64,000 nucleotides of DNA from Nitrospirota bacterium (lineage in GTDB: Bacteria; Nitrospirota; Nitrospiria; SBBL01; JAADHI01). Made by a program: the position numbers and the translations under genes. Positions 1 through 9,402 of this stretch are shown one piece after another. The DNA is taken from contig JAJDBX010000045.1 in assembly GCA_029261135.1 (NCBI GenBank), positions 42,993 through 106,992 on the forward strand, in the 5' to 3' direction. The notes below the pieces were generated by a model that had not been told where the DNA came from, ran no database searches, and saw only the letters and a list, made by a program, of their open reading frames with translations. How positions within the stretch are numbered: position 1 is the stretch's first letter; every line of letters starts with the position of its first letter.

Positions 1-2
1 TT

Positions 3-167
3 TTTGACCCCTTTTATGGTGCTGGGACAGTTGGTATCGTTTCGAAAGAACTAGGTAGACGATGTGTCGGTATTGAGATTAACGACGAATATGTAGCCAT
101 ATCCCAGAAAAGAACTACCACGATTCAAAACAATATTTTTAATGTGGTACCTCAAACTCCCAAGTAG
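3..167 (+). CDS. C-terminal end of a DNA (N4/N6-adenine or cytosine) methyltransferase, 5' truncated by window edge
   Basis: Frame 3 reads FDPFYGAGTVGIVSKELGRRCVGIEINDEYVAISQKRTTTIQNN...PK*, with the DPFxGxGT SAM-binding motif and GIEIN.EY typical of amino-methyltransferases. Confidence 0.85.
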   Translation, partial: FDPFYGAGTVGIVSKELGRRCVGIEINDEYVAISQKRTTTIQNNIFNVVPQTPK

Positions 168-912
168 CATGAACCAAACAATATTTTTTTAGTAAATTTT
201 TTATTTGTAGTTTTCTCTCACTCCCACCATCGAAGTAAAGCTGAAACATCTCTTCGCCATCTCCGTTACTCACATAACAATAACCCGGCTTCGGAAATTG
301 CCTGCTCTGCAATTTCATTTCCAGCTTCCCATTAATCGCAGATTGTAATAATTCTTTAGGTATCTCGACCAATTCATATTTCCAATTTGGAGCTTTTTTA
401 AGTGTTCGCAATGAAAGAATTCTTTCGTAACTCTTCATGTGCTCAAAAAACATATTCCTCAATTCAATTAGATCATCAGTATTGTCTCCCCAGTCTCCCT
501 TGCCTAATTCCATAAACTTACTAATCCAAAGTTTATCTTTTTTTATATTTTTATCCGCTTGAGTTTTCAGTGAAACTGGAATGCCATTTATCGATATGTC
601 ATGGCCTCGATTACCCTTGTTTGAGAGTTTTGCAATTTTTCCCTTTATGTTCAATGTCTGCTCAAGAACATATTCAAATTTGTCTTTAGAAAAAGGCTCG
701 ATGGAAAAACTATGATGAATGCGTAGGGCGTCCCCGAAATTTTCGAGAGAATGTTTGTCAAACAAGTCAGTTTGGCGTATTTCAAACTTAGACTTGCAAT
801 CAAAAACCTTCAATACTTTGTCTAACCAAAATAGTTGTCCATCTGATAATGATGGAATTTTTCTTGTGATTAATTCGATTTTTTTCTTGGTTTCTTCGTT
901 CATAATTCCCAT
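139..912 (-). CDS. Putative type II restriction endonuclease partner of the adjacent methyltransferase
   Basis: 257 aa ORF convergent with and overlapping the MTase 3' end; possible PD-(D/E)XK-like core 'GHDISINGIPVSLKTQ'; gene context. Confidence 0.6.
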   Translation of the reverse strand: MGIMNEETKKKIELITRKIPSLSDGQLFWLDKVLKVFDCKSKFEIRQTDLFDKHSLENFGDALRIHHSFSIEPFSKDKFEYVLEQTLNIKGKIAKLSNKGNRGHDISINGIPVSLKTQADKNIKKDKLWISKFMELGKGDWGDNTDDLIELRNMFFEHMKSYERILSLRTLKKAPNWKYELVEIPKELLQSAINGKLEMKLQSRQFPKPGYCYVSNGDGEEMFQLYFDGGSERKLQIKNLLKKYCLVHATWEFEVPH

Positions 913-1234
913 TTAGTTATATTTTGTGACTGGCCAACAAGTTAGTTGGTAGGTTTTTCCGGATAATACCAATCGAGATGAAATACTGCAATCTTGATCG
1001 TTCTTCTGAATGACGCTTCTGCATTATATTTTCGCTGTAAAGCTCTGAGAATATGAATAATCGGGTGTCTGCCGGAAGGGGTGAAAATTTCATAAACGAA
1101 TTACATTTAAGACCGACCACGGAGAATGCCTCTGATTTCCACAATTCTATAGGGAAAATCGCCACATTGATATGCTATAAGACAGGGGAATATTGAAACT
1201 TAAATTTCAATGAAACCCAGGCGATAAAACCAGC

Positions 1235-2866
1235 ATGACCTTCCTTTCAAAAGTGAAGTATTGGCTTGACCGCAACATACTCGAACTGGGTCGTGAAATG
1301 CGCCTCTCCTACTTACCGCCGCTCATGGTCTATGTCGCGGCGGGCATCGCAGGACTTACGAATATCGTGGGGACTTTTTTCGTCAAAGAATACTTAGGGC
1401 TTTCTGCGGAATTTTTGGCGGCACTGATGTTTTGGGCGGGCATCCCCTGGGCGCTGAAAATGCCGATCGGGCATCTCGTCGATCTCATCTGGCGTTTCAA
1501 GTCTATCCTGGTTTTTATTGGGGCGGCACTCATTGCGACCAGCCTGCTCATTATGATCGGGCTGCTTTCAGAGCCTGAGGCGATGCGGCGAATCTTGTCG
1601 GTGGAAACCTGGTTTGTCATCAGCACCATATTGGCCCCCGTCGGATATGTCGTGCAAGATGTCGTGGCCGACGCGATGACCGTAGAAGCCATTCCGCACT
1701 TGGATGAACAAGGCCAGCCCTTCGATCAAGAAGCCTTGCGGATCATGCATACCACGATGCAAACCTTGGGGCGTGTCGCCATCATCAGCGGCGGCATCCT
1801 TGTCGCCCTGCTGAATGTCGTCATGTTTGAAGGGGCGAGTGCTTTGGACGAGGCCGGAAAAATCCGCGTGTACATTGATATTTACCAACTCGCGCTGATC
1901 ATCCCTTTTATCTCTGTCTTTGGTGTCACCTTGGGGCTTTACTTAAAATGGCGGGATATCAAACGACTGCAGGGCCTCGGCCACACGCTTCAAGCGGCCT
2001 GGGACATGCTCAACACACAAGAAGAAAAACCCGAGCCGAATTGGTTGATCTTGGTGGGAAGCCTTGTGTTTGTGGTCTTTACTTTGGGTGTCGGCCTCGC
2101 CAATATCCCCTTCAATCAAGAAATCATCTTTGTCGGATCGATGAGCATTATTTTGTTTATTTTATTTCGATTGGTGAAGGAATTAGCGCCTGATGCACGA
2201 AATACCCTTGTGGGAACTGCCATTATTATTTTTGTTTTTCGCGCCGTGCCCACACCGGGGCCGGGCGCAACCTGGTGGATGATTGATGAGCTCAGTTTCG
2301 ACCAGCAGTTTCTATCTGTCTTGTCTTTAATCGGCGGCGTCTTAACCCTGTTGGGCCTGTTTATTTTTCGGCGCTTTATCGCAGAACGATCCATTGCCTA
2401 TGTTGTGGCGGCGCTCACCATCGCCAGTACAATTTTGGCCCTTCCCATCGTCGGGATGTATTATGGTTTGCACGAATGGACGGCAAAACTGACCTTCGGG
2501 ATTGTGGATGCCCGCTTTATTGCCCTCGTCGATACAGCCCTGGAATCGCCGCTCGGACAAATCGCCATGATCCCCATGCTGGCCTGGATCGCAAATTCCG
2601 CGCCCAAGCACCTGAAGGCCACCTATTTCGCAGTCATGGCCTCCTTCACCAATCTCGCACTCTCCGCGAGTCAATTGGGCACAAAATATATGAATCAGAT
2701 CTTTACCATCACCCGAGAAGTCAAAGACCCGCTTTCCGGAGTAGTGAACACGCCTGCAGACTATAGCGAGCTGGGGTTCTTATTAATCACAGTGACTTTC
2801 CTGGTTTTTGTACTGCCAATCATCACCGTTGCCCTGATCCACAAAACCCGTCTCCAGAGTGCGTGA
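1235..2866 (+). CDS. Polytopic membrane transporter, MFS / BT1 (folate-biopterin)-like
   Basis: 543 aa with about 12 hydrophobic segments; N-terminal 'LPPLMVYVAAGIAGLTNIVGTFFVKEYLGLSAEFLAALMFWAGIPWALKMPIGHLVD'. Confidence 0.65.
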   Translation: MTFLSKVKYWLDRNILELGREMRLSYLPPLMVYVAAGIAGLTNIVGTFFVKEYLGLSAEFLAALMFWAGIPWALKMPIGHLVDLIWRFKSILVFIGAALIATSLLIMIGLLSEPEAMRRILSVETWFVISTILAPVGYVVQDVVADAMTVEAIPHLDEQGQPFDQEALRIMHTTMQTLGRVAIISGGILVALLNVVMFEGASALDEAGKIRVYIDIYQLALIIPFISVFGVTLGLYLKWRDIKRLQGLGHTLQAAWDMLNTQEEKPEPNWLILVGSLVFVVFTLGVGLANIPFNQEIIFVGSMSIILFILFRLVKELAPDARNTLVGTAIIIFVFRAVPTPGPGATWWMIDELSFDQQFLSVLSLIGGVLTLLGLFIFRRFIAERSIAYVVAALTIASTILALPIVGMYYGLHEWTAKLTFGIVDARFIALVDTALESPLGQIAMIPMLAWIANSAPKHLKATYFAVMASFTNLALSASQLGTKYMNQIFTITREVKDPLSGVVNTPADYSELGFLLITVTFLVFVLPIITVALIHKTRLQSA

Positions 2867-2889
2867 AGCACTGTCTGGAATCGAATCGC

Positions 2890-3067
2890 GGCCATTTTGG
2901 GCAATGGTGCGTTGATCCTCTTCCCGCAACGCGTTTTCACCCTGGGCTGCAATCCGTTCAATCAAGACCTGATCGCTCAAACTTTTGGATTGATCCACAT
3001 CAAGCACGCCCAGCATCTCCGAAATACTGCGTGCATGCCAGGAGATTTGATCCGATTTAATCATTTG
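2890..3067 (-). pseudogene. Possible N-terminal remnant of a P-type cation-transporting ATPase
   Basis: Minus-strand reading MIKSDQISWHARSISEMLGVLDVDQSKSLSDQVLIERIAAQGENALREEDQRT resembles the cation-ATPase N-terminal pattern WHa.s.ee.l..l.vd...GLs..e...r....G.N.l.e; nothing downstream. Confidence 0.4.
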
Positions 3068-3258
3068 ATTCATCATTTGCTGTGCTTCTATTTATACCTG
3101 CTGATCAAGTATCTCTTTCATTTTCGATTTTTTTTCAGGGACTTGATCACTTATTATTCTAGGCTACTAAAGTCACCATAAAAGAGGTACAATCTACCAT
3201 AAAGGGATGAGTGGTCTATCCTATGGCCATAAGGAGTGAACTCAAAGGACATGAGTAA

Positions 3259-4230
3259 ATGCGACGCATTGCTGTACTTACAAGTGGTGGTGATGCCCCT
3301 GGCATGAATGCAGCCATTCGGGCGATTACACGGAAGGCCATTCATTCAGGACTTGAAGTTTTTGGTATCCGCCAAGGATATTTAGGGCTAATCTCGGACG
3401 ACGTGAAAGGACTCGGGGCTCGAGACGTCGGGGGTATGATGCAGCGCGGCGGCACCATACTAAAAAGCGCACGATGTCCTGAGTTTGAAACCGAAGGCGG
3501 GCAAAAAAAGGCATTGCACAATCTGAAAAATAGAGGGATTGAGGCCGTCATCATTATTGGCGGAAACGGCTCCCAGGCCGGCGCTTTTGGACTTTCAAAA
3601 TTGGGTATCCCGGTCATCGGAGTCGCCTCCACCATTGATAATGACCTAGCAGGGAGTGACATCACCATTGGCGTAGACACGGCACTCAATATTGCTTTGG
3701 AAGCCATTGACCGCCTGAAAACCACCGCCTCCTCCCACCAGCGGGCTTTTCTCGTTGAAGTTATGGGCCGGGATTGCGGCTATCTCGCCATGATGGCGGG
3801 CATCGCCGGTGGCGCAGATGTCGTCGCCATTCCAGAATCCCCTTGCGATCCAGAAAGCATCGCACAAACCTTTCGTGCCTCCCATGAGCGCGGGAAGACC
3901 CATGCCATCGGTGTAATTGCCGAAGGCGCTAAATTTAAAGTGGGCGACATTGCCGCCTATTTTAAAGCCAACCACGAACGCATCGGATATGAACTTCGCG
4001 TGACGACCCTCGGGCATGTGCAGCGCGGCGGCATTCCAAGCGCATTTGACCGGATTCTCGCAGCCCGCATGGGTGTTGAAGCAGTCGAAGCCCTGCTTCG
4101 GAATGAAATCAATGTGCTGGTTGGATTTCAAAAGGGCGAGGTCACCACAACGCCGCTTTCTGAAATCGCTAACATAAAAAAACCATTGGATCTTAAAATC
4201 CTACAAATGGGGCATATCCTCTCAATCTAA
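3259..4230 (+). CDS. pfkA: 6-phosphofructokinase
   Basis: RRIAVLTSGGDAPGMNAAIRA, TIDNDLAGSDITIGVDTALN, SSHQRAFLVEVMGRDCGYLA; GGDGS motif reads GGNGS. Confidence 0.93.
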   Translation: MRRIAVLTSGGDAPGMNAAIRAITRKAIHSGLEVFGIRQGYLGLISDDVKGLGARDVGGMMQRGGTILKSARCPEFETEGGQKKALHNLKNRGIEAVIIIGGNGSQAGAFGLSKLGIPVIGVASTIDNDLAGSDITIGVDTALNIALEAIDRLKTTASSHQRAFLVEVMGRDCGYLAMMAGIAGGADVVAIPESPCDPESIAQTFRASHERGKTHAIGVIAEGAKFKVGDIAAYFKANHERIGYELRVTTLGHVQRGGIPSAFDRILAARMGVEAVEALLRNEINVLVGFQKGEVTTTPLSEIANIKKPLDLKILQMGHILSI

Positions 4231-4243
4231 GAACCACCAGGAA

Positions 4244-4272
4244 TTGACAGACTTTTGAACATTCCCTACAAT
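4244..4272 (+). promoter_or_regulatory. Consensus-like sigma70 promoter for mtnA, probable leaderless transcript
   Basis: TTGACA (4244-4249) - 17 nt - TACAAT (4267-4272); ATG at 4280, 7 nt after the -10 box. Confidence 0.65.
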
Positions 4273-4279
4273 CGCCCCC

Positions 4280-5302
4280 ATGTTTAATACCGTTGCGTGG
4301 AAAGATGGGGCTGTTCGTCTGATTGATCAGACCAAGCTCCCGACAGAAGTCAGCTATGTCGATTGTAAAGATGTTGAGGCCGTTGCCGAAGGGATTAAAT
4401 CGCTTCGTGTCCGAGGGGCCCCCGCCATCGGCATTACAGCGGCTTTCGGCCTTGCCCTCGCTGCACGACAAATTACAGACAGTTCATTTGAGCCTTTTTA
4501 TAAAAATCTGCTCGTACAGTGCGACTTGCTCGCCGCGACGCGACCGACTGCGGTTAACTTGTTTTGGGCCATTGAGCGAATGAAACAACTGACGCTAAGC
4601 CTGAAAGATCAAGCCCTCGACAGAATCCGTGACATACTACTGGCCGAGGCCAATACGATTTTGGAAGAAGATATCTCAATGAACCACCGCATCGGGGCAT
4701 TCGGGGCAGATTTGATCCCATCCGGAGCAGGGGTATTGACGCATTGCAATGCCGGGGCTTTGGCCACAGGCGGTTACGGCACGGCTTTGGGGGTCATCCG
4801 TTCCGCTTGGGCAAAACATCAAAACCTCAAGATCTTTGCCGATGAAACCCGGCCCGTGCTCCAAGGGGCACGGCTCACAGCTTGGGAACTCCATCAGGAC
4901 GATATCCCCGTCACCCTGATCACCGATAACATGTCGGGGTATTTTATGAAAAAAGGGGAGATTCAGGCCTGTGTTGTCGGCGCAGATCGTATTGCAAGTA
5001 ATGGCGATGCCGCCAACAAAATTGGCACCTACAGCGTGGCCATCCTCGCGAAGGCACACGACATCCCTTTTTATGTGGCCGCGCCCACCTCGACCGTTGA
5101 TTTCGATATGGCCTCCGGCGATGAAATTCCGATTGAAGAAAGAGATCCTTCAGAAGTCCACACCATCGGCGGAAAAGAGATGACCCCTAAAGGCGTCAAG
5201 ATTGCCAACCCGGCCTTTGATGTCACCCCGGCTGAACTCATCACAAAAATCATCACAGAAAAAGGTATTTTTGAACCCAAAGAGATTCGCTCAGCCCGTT
5301 AA
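4280..5302 (+). CDS. mtnA: S-methyl-5-thioribose-1-phosphate isomerase
   Basis: RVRGAPAIGITAAFGLALAA, THCNAGALATGGYGTALGVIR, ADRIASNGDAANKIGTYSVA. Confidence 0.93.
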   Translation: MFNTVAWKDGAVRLIDQTKLPTEVSYVDCKDVEAVAEGIKSLRVRGAPAIGITAAFGLALAARQITDSSFEPFYKNLLVQCDLLAATRPTAVNLFWAIERMKQLTLSLKDQALDRIRDILLAEANTILEEDISMNHRIGAFGADLIPSGAGVLTHCNAGALATGGYGTALGVIRSAWAKHQNLKIFADETRPVLQGARLTAWELHQDDIPVTLITDNMSGYFMKKGEIQACVVGADRIASNGDAANKIGTYSVAILAKAHDIPFYVAAPTSTVDFDMASGDEIPIEERDPSEVHTIGGKEMTPKGVKIANPAFDVTPAELITKIITEKGIFEPKEIRSAR

Positions 5303-5482
5303 ATTTTCAATTTAAGAATGCCGCGCTTAAGTCCTCCCAAGCTAAAAAAGTGTTTATGATAGACATCAGACATCAAGACACTGTATAATCCCCAATTCAA
5401 GTCACCTTTGCCTGTTCAAAGGCGTTTTAATTATCAGAGGAACAACGCAAGCTCCCTCGTTATAGTCAATAGGAACAATTAC

Positions 5483-7285
5483 ATGTCACAACATCAATCT
5501 TTAGCAGTCGATTCAAAGGATTCACCCGTGCAATTTCAAGATTTTGACCTGATTCAAGCCGTATTCAAAGCCTTGAACGATGTCGGTTACGAAACCCCTT
5601 CCCCCATTCAAGCCGCGATGATCCCCTACATGCTCGAAGGGAAAGACGTCGTCGGGCAAGCCCATACCGGTACCGGAAAAACAGCCGCTTTTGCTTTGCC
5701 CCTTTTATCTAAAATCGACCTCAAGGAAAAAAGTCCTCAAGTCCTTGTTTTAGCCCCAACCCGTGAATTGGCTATTCAAGTTGCCGAGTCATTCAAAGGC
5801 TATGCCGCCCACATGAAGGGCTTTCATATTCTGCCGATTTACGGTGGACAAGATTATCAAACACAGCTTCGCCAGCTCAAACGTGGCGTGCATGTCGTCG
5901 TTGGAACCCCCGGTCGTGTCATGGATCACCTCAGGCGTAAAACACTGGACTTGAGCAAGCTGCGCTGCCTCGTGCTTGATGAAGCCGACGAAATGCTTCG
6001 GATGGGCTTCATTGACGATGTGGAGTGGATACTCGATCAAACTCCTCCCGAACGTCAGACCGCACTCTTTTCAGCAACCATGCCGCCCCGCATCCGTCGC
6101 ATCGCACATAAATATTTAAAAGATCCAGTCGAAGTCACAATCAAAACATCAACCACCACGGCAACCACCATTCGCCAGCGTTATTGGATGGTGAGTGGCA
6201 TGCATAAATTGGACGCCTTAACCCGCATCCTCGAAGCAGAAAAATTTGACGGCATCCTTGTCTTTGTCCGAACAAAAACAGCCACCGTTGAACTTTCAGA
6301 ACGCTTGGAAGCACGGGGTTATGCCTCAGCGGCGCTCAATGGCGATATTCCACAAGCACGACGTGAACGCACCGTTGATCAGCTTAAAAAAGGGAAAATA
6401 GACATCCTGGTTGCCACAGATGTCGCTGCACGCGGACTGGATGTCGAGCGGATCAGCCATGTCATCAACTATGACATTCCTTACGACACAGAAGCCTATG
6501 TTCACCGCATTGGCCGGACAGGACGCGCCGGTCGGGCCGGGGAAGCCATTCTGTTTGCTTCGCCACGTGAACGGCATCTCCTCCGTGATATTGAACGAGC
6601 GACAAAGCAGAAAATTGAAATGATGAATCTCCCAACGACCGAAGTGATTAACGACATCCGGGTCGCGCGTTTTAAACAACAAATCACCGACACGCTCGCG
6701 CTTGAAGATGGGCTGACGTTTTATCAGGATTTAGTTGAACAATACCGACAGGAACATGATATCCCTGCCATCAACATTGCCGGTGCACTGGCCAAACTGC
6801 TACAGGGAGACCGTACTTTATTGCTCGATAATAAGCCGCAAGCAAAAACGCATCGCGATTTTGAAGACCGGGGCTCTAAACCTAGACCTTCTCAAAAAAG
6901 AGAGCGAAAACCCCGTGAACTCGCTGAAGATATGGAACGGTTTCGTGTTGAAGTGGGTCACCAGGATGGAGTACAGCCAGGCAACATCGTCGGGGCTATT
7001 GCGAACGAAGCGGGCTTGAAAAGCAGCCATATCGGACATATTCAAATACAGGATTGCTACAGCACAGTCGATCTCCCCAAAGGAATGCCCCCTGAAACCT
7101 TTCGCTTACTAAAAGGCATTTGGGTGTCCGGACGACAGCTCAACATCTCAAAAATCGGGAAAGAAACCTCACTCCGTGCAGTCAAAACAGTCAAAACAAA
7201 AGAAAAGCCCAAAAGACTGATTAAACAAAAAAAATCAAATCCAAACGAGAAAAAATTGGGGAAAATGAATTGGTTAGATATATAA
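5483..7285 (+). CDS. DEAD-box ATP-dependent RNA helicase (DeaD/CsdA type with C-terminal DbpA-like RNA-binding domain)
   Basis: AHTGTGKTAAFALP, PTRELAIQ, VLDEADEML, SAT, HRIGRTGRAGR; start M26 of the ORF at 5408. Confidence 0.95.
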   Translation: MSQHQSLAVDSKDSPVQFQDFDLIQAVFKALNDVGYETPSPIQAAMIPYMLEGKDVVGQAHTGTGKTAAFALPLLSKIDLKEKSPQVLVLAPTRELAIQVAESFKGYAAHMKGFHILPIYGGQDYQTQLRQLKRGVHVVVGTPGRVMDHLRRKTLDLSKLRCLVLDEADEMLRMGFIDDVEWILDQTPPERQTALFSATMPPRIRRIAHKYLKDPVEVTIKTSTTTATTIRQRYWMVSGMHKLDALTRILEAEKFDGILVFVRTKTATVELSERLEARGYASAALNGDIPQARRERTVDQLKKGKIDILVATDVAARGLDVERISHVINYDIPYDTEAYVHRIGRTGRAGRAGEAILFASPRERHLLRDIERATKQKIEMMNLPTTEVINDIRVARFKQQITDTLALEDGLTFYQDLVEQYRQEHDIPAINIAGALAKLLQGDRTLLLDNKPQAKTHRDFEDRGSKPRPSQKRERKPRELAEDMERFRVEVGHQDGVQPGNIVGAIANEAGLKSSHIGHIQIQDCYSTVDLPKGMPPETFRLLKGIWVSGRQLNISKIGKETSLRAVKTVKTKEKPKRLIKQKKSNPNEKKLGKMNWLDI

Positions 7286-7548
7286 GCTTTTCGTTTGTTT
7301 TTTGAATGGATCTGATGAAGCTTCATCCTTCTGCTTTAAGCACTCACCCCGTTTAGAAACCCTTCTGTCTCAGAGAAATTGAGAAAATACTGGTTATTTT
7401 CCAATTTTTACCTTAAAATATCTGCACCAATATGTCTATGTTTTTTAAAAGAAACCTTGTATCAGGGCAGCCTACGAGAAATGAGGTGGCCAATTTTTTA
7501 GATATCGGTTTGAAAAAATCAGCCCTAAGTGAAAAGAGACTTCCAAAC

Positions 7549-9189
7549 ATGAAAAACGACGCGAGTCGAAGTGTTTTTGTCCTCTTTACACTTGTCCTGC
7601 TTGCCGCATGTAGCGGCAGTGGTGGTGGTGGCGGCTCAAACACGCTCACCGGCCAGTTCTTGGACAGCCCTGTTTCAGGGCTCCATTACAGAACAGAGAC
7701 CCAATCAGCTGTGACCAACGAAAATGGCGCTTTTCTCTACCTAGAGGGTGAAATGATCACCTTTTCGATTGGCGGAATTGGCCTCGGGTCGTCTATCGGC
7801 GCACCAACCATTTCACCCTTTGATCTGGCAGGACTTGTGCCACCCCAAACAGGCCCCGAAGTTCACAAAGCCTGGAACCGGATCATCTACCTCAAATACG
7901 CTACCCCTTTGGAAGTTGCCGCCAATATCGCTGTACTCCTGCAAACGGTTGATGAAGATGGAGATCCGACAAATGGCATCAAAATTCCAGATCAGTTACA
8001 CGAACTTTCAGAAGATGTAAAAATCGATTTCAATCAGAAATCTTCAAACTTTGAGCGGGACTTTGTCTTCCGAAAGCTGATGGCCGAGAGCCGTACCACA
8101 GGACTTTGGGGTGGGTCACGTGCAATACGAAAAACAGGGTATGCCTTGGATGCCCTTTATGAAGGCCTGAATATAACGCCTACCATCAACGCTAGGTCAG
8201 TTGATCAAGCCGATGAAGATGGAGATGGCATAATTGATGACAGTCAGAGCTTTGGCTACAACGAAAAAGGGGAGTTAAGGCTTTGGGAGAAAGATGTAAA
8301 TGGAGATGGGGTTGTCGATTGGCGGAGAACGATTGCCTTCGATGAAAATGGCAATTGGACACTTGTTGAAGAAGACACCGACGGCGACGGCACAATAAAC
8401 CTCCGCCGAACTGCCACAAATGATTCAAATGGCAATCAAGTTCTTTTCGAGCAAGATGACAATGTCGATGGTACGATCGATTTTCTTCAGACCCGTGTCT
8501 TTGATGCAAATGGTGACCTTACATTTTTTGAAATAGATAATGATGGCGATGCTTTGATAGATAGAAGCGGAGCCAAGGCTTACGATTCCGAAGGAAATCA
8601 GACTTTTTTTGAAGAAGATAATAATGGTGACGGGATAATAAATTTACGAGAATTCCGTACATTTGACATGAACAACAACATGATCCTTTTTGAAACAGAC
8701 CCCAATGGCGATGGTATCATTGATACTCGTATTCGCTATGTTTACGATACCAATAACAACCTGACTTTTTGGGAAAGAGATAACGATGTAGACGGCACAA
8801 TTAATTTTCGGCAGACCCTGGACTATGATGCAAGAGATAACCTCATTCTCTTAGAGGAAGATAGAGATGGGAATGGGACTGTTGATTTGAGAAGAACCCA
8901 AGCATTTAATATCAATGGTTTCCGCACCCTAAATGAGAGAGACAGCGATGGTGATGGTTTGATCAACTGGCGCTGGACATATTCGTATGACCTCAACGCA
9001 AATCTAACACTGTTTGAACAAGACAACGATGGAAACGGCACGATCGATTTTCGTCGAAGCTATTCCTACGACGAAGAAAGTAACCTGGTTCTTTTTGAGG
9101 ACGACACCGTCGGAGATGGCATCGTCGATCACCGTCACAATATCTCTTACACGCCCGTCAACCGATGGGTTGTGCTGTTTCACGATTAG
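7549..9189 (+). CDS. Secreted lipoprotein with twelve 27-aa Ca-loop/YD-like repeats
   Basis: Lipobox LLAACS near the N-terminus; poly-Gly linker; twelve D-x-[DN]-G-D-G-x-[IV]-[DN]...[YF]D.NGN...FE. units; start at M40 of the ORF at 7432. Confidence 0.8.
   Translation: MKNDASRSVFVLFTLVLLAACSGSGGGGGSNTLTGQFLDSPVSGLHYRTETQSAVTNENGAFLYLEGEMITFSIGGIGLGSSIGAPTISPFDLAGLVPPQTGPEVHKAWNRIIYLKYATPLEVAANIAVLLQTVDEDGDPTNGIKIPDQLHELSEDVKIDFNQKSSNFERDFVFRKLMAESRTTGLWGGSRAIRKTGYALDALYEGLNITPTINARSVDQADEDGDGIIDDSQSFGYNEKGELRLWEKDVNGDGVVDWRRTIAFDENGNWTLVEEDTDGDGTINLRRTATNDSNGNQVLFEQDDNVDGTIDFLQTRVFDANGDLTFFEIDNDGDALIDRSGAKAYDSEGNQTFFEEDNNGDGIINLREFRTFDMNNNMILFETDPNGDGIIDTRIRYVYDTNNNLTFWERDNDVDGTINFRQTLDYDARDNLILLEEDRDGNGTVDLRRTQAFNINGFRTLNERDSDGDGLINWRWTYSYDLNANLTLFEQDNDGNGTIDFRRSYSYDEESNLVLFEDDTVGDGIVDHRHNISYTPVNRWVVLFHD
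8212..9183 (+). repeat. 12 x 81-bp (27 aa) coding tandem repeat
   Basis: Manual alignment of units such as DVNGDGVVDWRRTIAFDENGNWTLVEE / DTDGDGTINLRRTATNDSNGNQVLFEQ / DNDGNGTIDFRRSYSYDEESNLVLFED. Confidence 0.85.
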
Positions 9190-9286
9190 CATTTCTCCCT
9201 CCAAGCCTAGGCAAAAATACAAGGTTTCAACCTTGATATCGTGAACCAGGTTTGATCGAAACCAAGCGACCTTATTTCCCCTTTAC

Positions 9287-9315
9287 TTGACAAATCCAAA
9301 CACTAGCGATACAAT
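9287..9315 (+). promoter_or_regulatory. Sigma70 promoter of the metal-uptake operon
   Basis: TTGACA - 17 nt - TACAAT; inverted repeats CGATA-N10-TATCG (9307-9326) and GCATA-N13-TATGC (9338-9360) overlap or follow the -10. Confidence 0.65.
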
Positions 9316-9402
9316 AATTTATATCGTAGCACGATTTGCATAAAAATTATTAAAATATGCCACATAACATTCTTAAATTCGTGGTACATTATTCTTTAAA
9401 AT

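Noticed and set aside
917-1165. 82-aa minus ORF upstream of the MFS gene
   Set aside because: No recognisable domain, no convincing start signal and atypical composition.
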